From a bacterium (GTDB lineage: Bacteria; UBP14; UBA6098), in assembly GCA_030642425.1 (NCBI GenBank), contig DAOWNU010000066.1:1-8456 (forward strand): a stretch of 8,456 nt of DNA, written 5' to 3'. Of this stretch, positions 1 to 6,905 are shown one piece after another. Under the pieces are notes generated by a model. It ran no database searches. It saw only the letters and a list, made by a program, of their open reading frames with translations, and was not told the origin of the DNA. Position 1 is the first letter of the stretch, and each line of letters opens with the position of its first letter. The position numbers and the translations under genes are program-made.

Positions 1-3000
1 ACTCTGACAGTTATCGTCGTGTATGTGTCGCCGTCCGCCGGGATGCTCGCCGGTAATGGGACAAGCTCGATAGTCGCGGGCGGCCCGGGGATAAAGTCCA
101 CCGTGGTAGTTCCGGTAACGCTGTCTCCGGCATCGCCGGTGATTGTGGCCATTCCGACTGACGTTGCGCTGCGCAGAACAGTATTCGCCTCGCCGTCCAG
201 AGTATAGGCCACGCCGGGGAAGACGAATCCTAAATCGGTATAGAACCATATCGGCGTGTTGTCCGGGACAGCGATGCCGCCACTGTCCACAGCAACCGCA
301 TGAATAGTAGTTGTGCTGATGCCATCGGCGATAATCTGCGCGGAATCCGCAGAAAGGTATATATTTGCAGCAACAAGAGGTGTGAAATAAAGCTCGGCGT
401 AATCGGTGTATATATGTATCCCGTCGGTTATGCTCGCTGTAACTGCTGTCGCGCCGACTTCGCCAGAATAGATAGCCACAACAACCCGACCGAGGCTGTC
501 TGTATTGCCCGTATCGAAAACGAACGTTCCCAGCGGCGCGCATGCGAACGACACCGTTATTCCCGGAACCGGATTGCCATATTCATCGACAACCGTGGCT
601 GTAACGGCAGCCCTTGTGAAACCGTCGGCGGGGACGCTGTCCGGGACGACCTCGACCGAAACGCCCGTGGGGATTCCGGGGATAAATTCGACAAGAGCGC
701 TGTCCTCGAGACCGAAGATACTGCCAAAAACCAGCGCATCTGCGGTGTAGGAGGGCGAAGTCCATATTACGTTTGCCGTTCCGCCGGTCGTAAAGGCGGT
801 CGAGGCGATATCCCCCACGCTTGTGCCGTCCGCGAGATTGAACGTTCTGAATGTTATTATCGTCCCATCGGCAACGGGCGTGCCGGTGGAGTCGAATGCC
901 GACGCCGTAACGACCAAATAATCCGTTCCGTTGGCCACTATCCTGTTCGGCGAGGCCGTAACATTGATAAACGAAGCGATAGGAGCGATCTGCTCGACAT
1001 CGAAACCGCGGAGTGCGGTAATAACATTAATATCATGAGTTGGGTAAAATGGCATATACCAATCGCCAAGATCGTCTGTTACAAGCAGTCCATTGCCGAA
1101 AAATGCTATCATGGCCGCAGTTCCGACCTCGTTGGATGCCCGGTAGGTAGTGCGGAAAACCCCCTGGCTGTCAACTATTGCCGGAGATGAAATATGGCCG
1201 GGGATAATCGTAATATCTTCGTTAGGCCATACAAGAATTGGCGTTCCGGGTCTGGCGAAGTTCAAATAAACATCCCTAACCGTAGCCTTGATATAACTTC
1301 TCGAACGGCCGTCGGCGAATACCGTATCCGGCGATATCGAGTCGATCTCGATGAAGACCGGGCAATCGGCGATATAATGAACATAAGCGGTATCCGCAAT
1401 ATTGCCGCTGTCTGCGGATGCTATAACCGTATCGACAAGGGCGACCGTTGTGGCGAAAAGCTCCGAAGTTGTATATCCGTCCACAGTGAATCCGAAACGT
1501 GGGTCTATCGTGCCCTGGGCCGCATCGAATTCGACCCGTGTGTCGTCGGAGATGGGCCTTCCGCCGACATCGAACACGCTCGCACGAATGCCGGTTGACA
1601 TGCCGACCGTTACTTCTATATCTTCGACTGTAATGACGATAAAAGCCGGGCCGGTCGGCACGATCTCGATTGGCACCGTTGCAACCGCGCCGTCTATCGA
1701 GGCCCGGATAACAACCCTGCCGACAACCGTTCCGCAGGTAAAGGATGTTCGCGCATAGCCGGAATCGATTGCCATCGGCGAAATTATCGAGCCCATCGTG
1801 TCCGGAATTGTCTCGAATTCCACATCGCGGCCGTCCTCGGCGTGGTTGCCATAGGCATCGAAACATTCCGCGACAATTGTCGAGATTTCACCGCCCACGG
1901 AAAGCAGCGTATCCGGGGTGGCTGTGAGGATAATCGTGGATACCGGCCCGGGCTTGATATGCACGGTTTTCGTATCCGCGACCGCGCCTACGGTGGCGAT
2001 AACGATACAGCTTCCGGCTATCGTGTCCGGCCGGAATTCGGCGACCGCGGCGCCAAGACCGCCGCTCGTTACGGGTCTCGGCGGCACAATATCCGCCATA
2101 TCGGAAGATTCGACTGTCAATATAACGTGCGTGCCGTCGCTGATAGGCAAACCCGAACTGTCATAGACTAACGCCGTAACGTTCATGGTGTTGCCGATAT
2201 GGATAAACACGCTATCGACCGAGAGGAACACGCTTTCTACCGGCAGCGAGCCGACATAGACGACCTTCGTATCCGCGACCGCACCGGCTGTGGCGATAAT
2301 AAGTCCGCTGCTCATAAGCGTATCGGAGCGGAATTCCGCAACCGCCGCACCGTCGATTGTCATTACGGTCGGCGGGACGACATCACCTAATTCCGGCGGC
2401 TCGACGTCGAAAATCACGGGCGTGTCGTCGCTGATAGCAAAACCTGAACTATCGAAAACCTCTGCGGTAACGTTCATCACACTGCTCGGCGCGATGCGCG
2501 CGCTGTCGAGAGTCAGAATAACAAGACCTGCGGGACCCGCGCCGATATACACCGTCTTCGTGTCGGCGACCGCTCCCGAAGTGGCGATTATCGTGGCGAG
2601 GCCGGAGATGGTCCCCGCCTCGAAAATGGCCAGAGCAAAGCCGTCGGTTGTTATTGCGTGTTCGGGGATTATATTGCCCATGTAATCCGGCTCGACGGAG
2701 AAATAAACCGTGGAGCCGTCGCTGATATGCGAGCCGGAAGTGTCATAGACCTCGGCGCTGATACCCATCGTGCCTTCGAGCGGAAGGTGCGCGCTGTCGG
2801 TTGTCAGGTATATAAATCCCGGCGGAGAGCCTGTCAGCCAGATACCGATATTCTCGAAAACGGTCGGATAAATCGAAAGCTTGGCAATAACTACCGCCTC
2901 GCCGGTAACATAGTGGCTCGCGAACGTTGTTGTGCAAGCGCTGAAAATGTTCGTGTTGATTGTAGGGCGCGTGATATGCCCGAGAACTTCGCTGCCGGGA

Positions 3001-5747
3001 GCCATCTCGAATTCGACAGTAACGCCGCCGCCAACAGGATTGTCGTGCGCGTCTGTAACATACGCCGTAATACGGCTTGTGCTCAAACTGTCCGCGGGGA
3101 TCGTGTCCGGCACGGCGGTCAAATGGATCAATATCGGGACATCCGCCTTAAATGCGACAAGCATACTGTCGCTTGCGGTTTCAGTATCGCTTATTGCGAC
3201 CGTAGCGTGAACCCAGGTCGTGCCGATAGTTGTCGGCGCGATTAGATAAATCCTCGCGTAGCCTTCGATAGTCGGCACAGAAAAGCTGTCGGCCATTGGC
3301 GAAAGAGTTCGGTCGAACATGGGCGACCCGCCCTCGATATAACTTCTCACATCGACGCTTTCTATCGACGAAGCCTCTCTCGTAATATTTCTGCGAACCG
3401 GTTCGCGCCCTTTAGTTCCAAGCTCCGGCGCGAAAGCCAATCTCGCGGTTACCGGCAAGAACGTCCCCAATTCGGTTTGGAAAACCACCTCGATACCGTC
3501 GGAACAGGGACGATCGTGCTCGTCCGTAACATAAACCTGCACCAGAACGCTGTCCGCGCCGTTGGCGGTCGCGGAGTCGAAATCGGCGAGCATCCGTAGC
3601 TCCCTCGGATAGACGGGATAGAAATAAATATTGCCGCTTCCGGGCGTCGCTCCTAACGTTGTGGCGGTTATCGTGTGCCATCCCGTTGCGCGGGAGCTTG
3701 TCAGCGCAGTCTGCGACCTGCCCGCGGCGTCGGTATTGTCGGACAGGGGCGAAACGGTGCCGCCGTCCGGCTCCGGAGTGAACGTAACCTCATTGCCCGC
3801 TCCGACCGGATTGTCGTAGGCGTCGAAAACGTCCGCCCAGATAGTGCAGGTGTCCTCTTCGTCGGCGCGGATACTGTCCCTGCTGAAAGTTACGTCGATC
3901 CGGCTCGGGTCTCCGGCAAGGAAAGGAACATAAATCGTGTCCGCGGCGGTTATTACCGTGTCGGCCAGAAGAGTGTCGAACATCTGGAACCAGGCCGCAA
4001 CCATGCATGAATCCGCGACATAGCCGCTGTTCAGGATAACGTTGCTGAATCCGCTGGAAGTTGTGGCCTCGCGCGTGTCCACGGTAAGCGACATGCTCTT
4101 ACGCATCCCGAGAAGAGAGGCCGGTCTCTCCGCCCTCGCCCCGGTGAAGGTCCCGATATCGGTGAAAAATCTTATTCGGACGCCGTCGGTCACAAAATTA
4201 TACGCCGAGTCGAGAACCTCGGCGGTTATCGAAGATTGGCTTATCCCATCTGCGGGAAGCGAATTCGGCGTCGCGGTAAGCTGGATAAATCTTGGAACGG
4301 TGCTCGAGAAAAGGACTTCCGTATAGCCCGAGGCGCTCAGGCAGGCCGCTGTAACACGCGCGTAACCGGATATCGGGCCGCTCGTTAGGACAGTCGTGGC
4401 TCTGCCGAGAGTGTCGGTCAACGCGGATAGCGGGAAAAGCGAGCCTTTGTCCGTATTGAAATCCACGGTTAAACCGGCAAGTGCAGTGTTGCCGTAAGCG
4501 TCATAGACCGTCGCGGTAATAAGCGTCGTATCGTAGCTGTCCGCGCGGATCACGTTTCTCGCGGCCTCGACAACGATATTATACGGGTCGCCGGACAGGA
4601 ATGTTACAAACGTGGTATCGGCAATGATTCCCGAATCTATCGCCGCGCTGGCCGTGCATTCGACCCTGCCCGCGCTCGTGGAGCTTCTCAATCTGACTCT
4701 GGCGTAACCGGATGCCGTGTAAGCCAGTATCGAACTCGAAGGCCGTCTGCGGGGCGAAAGGCGGTCGAATTTCGGGCGCTTGACAATCGGGCCTTTGCCC
4801 GGCTCTATTCTCGCACGGGCGTATTTCCCGGTTTCGAGCGGCAGAAGCGCGCCCCTTTCCGCGGTGAATTGTATCTCGGTGCCGTCGGGCGCGGGAGTGC
4901 CTGTCGCGCCGACCGTCACGTATGCCGACAGTTGAAGCTCGGATTCGCCGTCGGCGGGAATAGCGGTCGGGCTGGCGGTCAGGTCGATAAAATCGACGTC
5001 GGGGATGTCCAGCACCCAGATGGTATCATAAACAACGATAGAATCCGTAATCCCGAGCACCTTCGCGGACATGACAATGATCCGGCTCGTGTTCGGCGCG
5101 ATAAAGTTGGCGGTCGCCTTGCCGTCCAGGCCGGTGATTGGATTGACATCGATAAGCTGAAGGTCGCCCAAATTGCCCTCGACAAACTGGAACGCGACGG
5201 TCTTGTTCTTCAACGGCGCGTAAAACTGGTCGAGAACGGTGGCGGTCAAATTCACCCGTGTGATACCGTCGGCGTAGAGCGAGTCCGGCGTCGCCACCAG
5301 ATATAGATATGACGGGTCGGTGTAGTTTGTCGGCAGGATTGTGATGTCGATCCGGTCGATTCTCTCCTGCTCGGCGACCACTCTCGCGGTGATTGTGGCG
5401 ATAAACGTGCCGGTGCTGTCGCGCTCGGTCATAAACGTGGTCGAGGCCATCCCGCTCTCGTCCGTGAATGACTCCAAAGTTAGAATGGTGCCCATATTCG
5501 CCGAAAAGTTCACCGGGACGTTCTTTGCGGGCTGGCGCGTGGTCGCGCCGATAATTCTGACATAAATGTTTGTATAGCTGCCGGCCACAATCGTGGTCTG
5601 GTCGGCCCAGATGCTGTCGATCAGAAAGTCCTTATCTCCCTCGATGCCAATATTTCCGGTCTTGCCGCAACCGGAAATAAGAAGCACGGTTAGGGCGAGG
5701 ACAATTCCGGCCCAGAGTGCAAAACGATATCTATCCCATTTATTCAT
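1..5747 (-). CDS. Giant Ig-like (Big/invasin-type) repeat lipoprotein, C-terminus cut by window edge
   Basis: Reading the minus strand from ATG at 5747-5745 gives 1,915 codons with no stop to position 3; the gene continues beyond the window. The N-terminus (MNKWDRYRF, hydrophobic stretch about residues 9-25, then L-L-I-S-G-C) is a lipoprotein signal with acylated Cys27; Gly28 follows, so no Asp+2 retention signal is present. The rest is an array of about 95-155-residue Ig-like domains. Most start with a variant of TATPxSxPADG and contain V-D-x-x-G-N-P-V, a GTxVxFxT-like strand, TDxxGxA and GxAxITA. Domain starts lie near residues 30, 146, 250, 386, 486, 615, 713, 870, 970, 1072, 1168, 1265, 1363, 1462, 1590, 1688, 1788 and 1888 (last one truncated). 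The pattern matches the family of bacterial Ig-like group 1/invasin D3 domains, which usually form extended stalks. No catalytic, beta-barrel or LysM region is visible. The start is supported by AAGGAG 7 nt upstream. Surface stalk or adhesin is inferred; the missing C-terminus could carry a functional domain. Confidence 0.93.
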   Translation of the reverse strand, partial: MNKWDRYRFALWAGIVLALTVLLISGCGKTGNIGIEGDKDFLIDSIWADQTTIVAGSYTNIYVRIIGATTRQPAKNVPVNFSANMGTILTLESFTDESGMASTTFMTERDSTGTFIATITARVVAEQERIDRIDITILPTNYTDPSYLYLVATPDSLYADGITRVNLTATVLDQFYAPLKNKTVAFQFVEGNLGDLQLIDVNPITGLDGKATANFIAPNTSRIIVMSAKVLGITDSIVVYDTIWVLDIPDVDFIDLTASPTAIPADGESELQLSAYVTVGATGTPAPDGTEIQFTAERGALLPLETGKYARARIEPGKGPIVKRPKFDRLSPRRRPSSSILAYTASGYARVRLRSSTSAGRVECTASAAIDSGIIADTTFVTFLSGDPYNIVVEAARNVIRADSYDTTLITATVYDAYGNTALAGLTVDFNTDKGSLFPLSALTDTLGRATTVLTSGPISGYARVTAACLSASGYTEVLFSSTVPRFIQLTATPNSLPADGISQSSITAEVLDSAYNFVTDGVRIRFFTDIGTFTGARAERPASLLGMRKSMSLTVDTREATTSSGFSNVILNSGYVADSCMVAAWFQMFDTLLADTVITAADTIYVPFLAGDPSRIDVTFSRDSIRADEEDTCTIWADVFDAYDNPVGAGNEVTFTPEPDGGTVSPLSDNTDAAGRSQTALTSSRATGWHTITATTLGATPGSGNIYFYPVYPRELRMLADFDSATANGADSVLVQVYVTDEHDRPCSDGIEVVFQTELGTFLPVTARLAFAPELGTKGREPVRRNITREASSIESVDVRSYIEGGSPMFDRTLSPMADSFSVPTIEGYARIYLIAPTTIGTTWVHATVAISDTETASDSMLVAFKADVPILIHLTAVPDTIPADSLSTSRITAYVTDAHDNPVGGGVTVEFEMAPGSEVLGHITRPTINTNIFSACTTTFASHYVTGEAVVIAKLSIYPTVFENIGIWLTGSPPGFIYLTTDSAHLPLEGTMGISAEVYDTSGSHISDGSTVYFSVEPDYMGNIIPEHAITTDGFALAIFEAGTISGLATIIATSGAVADTKTVYIGAGPAGLVILTLDSARIAPSSVMNVTAEVFDSSGFAISDDTPVIFDVEPPELGDVVPPTVMTIDGAAVAEFRSDTLMSSGLIIATAGAVADTKVVYVGSLPVESVFLSVDSVFIHIGNTMNVTALVYDSSGLPISDGTHVILTVESSDMADIVPPRPVTSGGLGAAVAEFRPDTIAGSCIVIATVGAVADTKTVHIKPGPVSTIILTATPDTLLSVGGEISTIVAECFDAYGNHAEDGRDVEFETIPDTMGSIISPMAIDSGYARTSFTCGTVVGRVVIRASIDGAVATVPIEIVPTGPAFIVITVEDIEVTVGMSTGIRASVFDVGGRPISDDTRVEFDAAQGTIDPRFGFTVDGYTTSELFATTVALVDTVIASADSGNIADTAYVHYIADCPVFIEIDSISPDTVFADGRSRSYIKATVRDVYLNFARPGTPILVWPNEDITIIPGHISSPAIVDSQGVFRTTYRASNEVGTAAMIAFFGNGLLVTDDLGDWYMPFYPTHDINVITALRGFDVEQIAPIASFINVTASPNRIVANGTDYLVVTASAFDSTGTPVADGTIITFRTFNLADGTSVGDIASTAFTTGGTANVIWTSPSYTADALVFGSIFGLEDSALVEFIPGIPTGVSVEVVPDSVPADGFTRAAVTATVVDEYGNPVPGITVSFACAPLGTFVFDTGNTDSLGRVVVAIYSGEVGATAVTASITDGIHIYTDYAELYFTPLVAANIYLSADSAQIIADGISTTTIHAVAVDSGGIAVPDNTPIWFYTDLGFVFPGVAYTLDGEANTVLRSATSVGMATITGDAGDSVTGTTTVDFIPGPPATIELVPLPASIPADGDTYTTITVR
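1950..2850 (-). repeat. Three closely related, tandem Ig-like domains (internal duplication)
   Basis: Within the lipoprotein, three consecutive domains (starting near residues 970, 1072 and 1168) form their own subfamily. They lack the ADG motif found in most others and share D-[ST]-S-G-x-x-I-S-D and a C-terminal A-V-A-D-T-K-x-V. The AVADTK codons lie at 2573-2556, 2282-2265 and 1985-1968, spaced 291 and 297 bp (97 and 99 codons). The last two copies share a 17-bp identical stretch there (TTCGTATCCGCGACCGC on the plus strand), which suggests more recent duplication than in the rest of the array. Confidence 0.7.
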
Positions 5748-5754
5748 AATTGAA

Positions 5755-5760
5755 CTCCTT
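5755..5760 (-). promoter_or_regulatory. Shine-Dalgarno sequence of the Ig-repeat lipoprotein gene
   Basis: The minus strand reads AAGGAG at 5760-5755, then a 7-nt spacer (TTCAATT) and ATG at 5747. This is a near-consensus ribosome binding site and fixes the start of the lipoprotein at the codon that also opens a proper lipoprotein signal peptide. Confidence 0.85.
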
Positions 5761-5796
5761 GAAGATGAATTCGCAAAAACTCCTATGTATCTTACG

Positions 5797-5828
5797 ATTA
5801 TACTATGTTTCCTTAAGTAAAATGTCAA
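5797..5828 (-). promoter_or_regulatory. Sigma70-type promoter for the Ig-repeat lipoprotein gene
   Basis: The minus strand carries a perfect TTGACA at 5828-5823. Two overlapping -10 candidates follow: TAGTAT at 5805-5800 (17-nt spacer, 4/6 match) and a perfect TATAAT at 5802-5797 (20-nt spacer). Either predicts a transcript start near 5790-5795, giving a 5' leader of about 45 nt that contains the AAGGAG site. The hexamers are seen directly; promoter function is inferred. Confidence 0.6.
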
Positions 5829-6032
5829 GAACTATTTATATTTCGCAAAGCAGGTTTAGGATTGGACAAAAAATCTCTCATCCTCTCTCTCCCGATATCT
5901 TCCTCCACGATTTCGATATAGTCGATATCTTATAATATTTTACGGATTTTAGCCCGCTTTTCAAGTTTTTGAAATGCGAAATGAGGGGCGACGCTCTGCG
6001 GCCATCGTGTTGTTCATTCCATCTTAATTTTT
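5829..6032. other. Non-coding spacer upstream of the lipoprotein promoter
   Basis: I see no gene, RNA or strong hairpin here. The 5880-5940 part is AT-rich with repeated GATATC/GATATCTT motifs, including CGATAT in direct repeat separated by 3 nt at about 5916-5930. A possible, very degenerate relative of the downstream GTAG-headed palindrome (GAGGGGCGACG, around 5982-5992) is too weak to call. Confidence 0.4.
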
Positions 6033-6112
6033 CGTAGGGGCATGGCGGCGACATGCCCGTCGTGGGATTGGCGTAAATTACAAAACGGGCGCGCCACCGT
6101 CGCGCCCCTACG
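6033..6112. repeat. REPIN-like element: two inverted GTAG-headed palindromes
   Basis: The 80-bp element is bounded by CGTAGGGGC (6033-6041) and its exact reverse complement (6104-6112). Each end carries a hairpin directly abutting GTAG. The left hairpin is GGGCATG (6038-6044) paired with CATGCCC (6052-6058); the right is GGGCGCG (6087-6093) paired with CGCGCCC (6101-6107), followed by CTAC (6108-6111). Both have 7-bp stems and 7-nt loops. The two roughly 28-bp halves differ at two stem positions, and both differences are compensated on the opposite arm. A GTAG tetranucleotide next to a palindrome, paired in inverted orientation, is the described architecture of REP/REPIN elements moved by RAYT (TnpA_REP) transposases. 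The architecture is seen here; the RAYT link is inferred. Confidence 0.72.
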
Positions 6113-6170
6113 GGAATTTATATCCCTCCATAACCCGCGGGGGATAATAATTGTTACGCGGGCGAAAATT

Positions 6171-6191
6171 GGGGAATTTAACCCATTCCCC
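6171..6191. repeat. Small hairpin (7-bp stem)
   Basis: GGGGAAT (6171-6177) and ATTCCCC (6185-6191) form a perfect 7-bp inverted repeat around a 7-nt loop. It lies between the REPIN-like element and the 21-bp array. No U-run follows on either strand, so it is not a convincing intrinsic terminator. Function is unknown. Confidence 0.45.
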
Positions 6192-6220
6192 CGTAAGTTC
6201 TTGAAAATCAATGACTAATC

Positions 6221-6472
6221 GCGTTGTCCACGTCACAAGATGCGCCGTCCTCGTGAAAAGACGCGCCGTCCACTACACAAGATGCGTCGTCCTTGTGAGA
6301 AGACACGATGTCCACGTCATAAGATGCGTTGTCCTCGTCACAAAATACGTCGTCCATGACGCAAAATGCGTTGTCCTCCTGACAAAATGCGTCGTCTATG
6401 CCGTAAAATGCGTTGTCCTCCTGACAAAATGCATCGTCCATGACGCAAAATGCATTGTCCTCGTCACAAAAT
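6221..6472. repeat. Tandem array of twelve 21-bp units with a 42-bp higher-order period
   Basis: Twelve units of exactly 21 bp start at 6221 and every 21 bases to 6452, with no indels. Most units begin GCGTYGTCC and end ACAAGAT or ACAAAAT. Odd units have A at unit position 10 (CCA/CTA) and even units have T (CCT), so the basic period is a 42-bp dimer repeated six times. Units 8 and 10 are identical; units 6 and 12 differ at one base. Units 1-5 keep AGA/GAC-type ends and units 6-12 have AAAAT, so the array looks like successive expansions. Because 21 is a multiple of three, both strands stay open. The plus strand (ATG 6211 to stop 6489) reads C-V-V-[LH]-x-x-[KR] heptads; the minus strand (6519 TTG start to 6208) reads acidic heptads such as E-D-N-A-F-C. 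Neither ORF has a good Shine-Dalgarno sequence, so I call a repeat rather than a gene. Confidence 0.88.
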
Positions 6473-6539
6473 TTAATTTTGCGTGGTGAACAACGAATAT
6501 CGCAACGCGAACAACACAAATTTTAAGAAGGGAATCGAA

Positions 6540-6764
6540 ATGATTATCGACAACAACATAGCCAAAGACACTTACAGCGAACGGGCCGAGCGGCTCCAGC
6601 TGTTTTCGACCAATATCGACGCGTTTGCTGTCGAAATCGGTATATTCGGCGACAGGTGAACCGCATAATAGATCGCGGATGCCGAATGGGACAATGCCTG
6701 CGCCAAATGTGTTGTCGAGGACGGCCAGATGGACGGGGCTTTCGAGGAATATCCCACGATTGTT
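6540..6764 (+). pseudogene. Decayed small hypothetical gene (three in-frame stops) or a 39-aa ORF
   Basis: ATG at 6540 has a good upstream AAGGGA (6528-6533, 6-nt spacer) and opens a frame beginning MIIDNNIAKDTYSERAERL, ending at TGA 6657 after 39 codons. The same frame then carries TAA at 6666 and TAG at 6669. After these it continues as protein-like sequence, I-A-D-A-E-W-D-N-A-C and then V-E-D-G-Q-M-D-G-A-F-E-E-Y, to about 6764. Beyond that it degrades into AT-rich spacer. The two parts share one frame and have similar acidic, helix-like composition, which suggests one small protein broken by nonsense mutations. I do not recognise the family firmly and assign no function. It could instead be a genuine 39-aa peptide with unrelated sequence after it. 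Confidence 0.5.
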
Positions 6765-6820
6765 TCGCCCTCACGGAACTCGCAATTACGATGTTTTTTT
6801 AATTTTAACGTCTGGATTTC

Positions 6821-6878
6821 ATTTAACATCCAAGCATTTGACATTTATTTGACATTTGAGCTTTAACATTTGACATTT
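6821..6878 (+). repeat. Direct repeats of ATTTGACATTT upstream of the dehydrogenase gene
   Basis: Three perfect copies of the 11-mer ATTTGACATTT lie at 6836-6846, 6847-6857 and 6868-6878, with start-to-start spacings of 11 and 21 bp (about one and two helical turns). Degenerate relatives ATTTAACATCC (6821) and CTTTAACATTT (6861) lie around them. The last perfect copy contains the TTGACA hexamer of the predicted promoter. They may be protein-binding sites or simple sequence expansion; the sequence alone does not decide. Confidence 0.55.
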
Positions 6879-6897
6879 CCCCACGTGTGCATATTAT
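6870..6897 (+). promoter_or_regulatory. Sigma70-type promoter of the glcD-like gene, predicting a leaderless mRNA
   Basis: A perfect TTGACA (6870-6875) is followed after 16 nt by TATTAT (6892-6897, 5/6 match). A start about 7 nt downstream falls near 6904-6906, on the A of the ATG at 6906. No Shine-Dalgarno-like sequence precedes this ATG (TTATTTCACGCT), consistent with leaderless translation. Similar TTGACA hexamers at 6839 and 6850 have no obvious -10 partner at proper spacing. Confidence 0.55.
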
Positions 6898-6905
6898 TTC
6901 ACGCT

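Noticed and set aside
300..1190. A 296-aa plus-strand ORF over the left part of the window, and many shorter ones up to 5935
   Set aside because: They are rich in Cys/Arg/Asn with no recognisable domain, have no ribosome sites, and lie antisense to the continuous lipoprotein frame, which reads as clean Ig-like repeats throughout.
1276..1866. A 196-aa minus-strand ORF
   Set aside because: It is out of frame with the lipoprotein and has shadow-like Arg/Gly/Cys composition; the in-frame translation of the same stretch is a normal Ig-like domain.
6134..6162. Hairpin CCCGCG/CGCGGG
   Set aside because: A 6-bp stem with a 17-nt loop is too weak to call without further copies.
6221..6472. CRISPR array
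   Set aside because: Units are contiguous 21-mers with no unique spacers, and no cas genes are in view.
6211..6489. The 92-aa plus-strand and 103-aa minus-strand heptad ORFs as real genes
   Set aside because: Open frames on both strands follow automatically from a 21-bp period without stops. The plus ORF lacks a Shine-Dalgarno sequence and the minus ORF needs a TTG start. Kept as a finding rather than a CDS.
6870..6905. Upstream TTG start for the dehydrogenase (477 aa)
   Set aside because: The TTG is inside the predicted -35 hexamer and has no ribosome site; the extra 12 residues do not resemble the family N-terminus.
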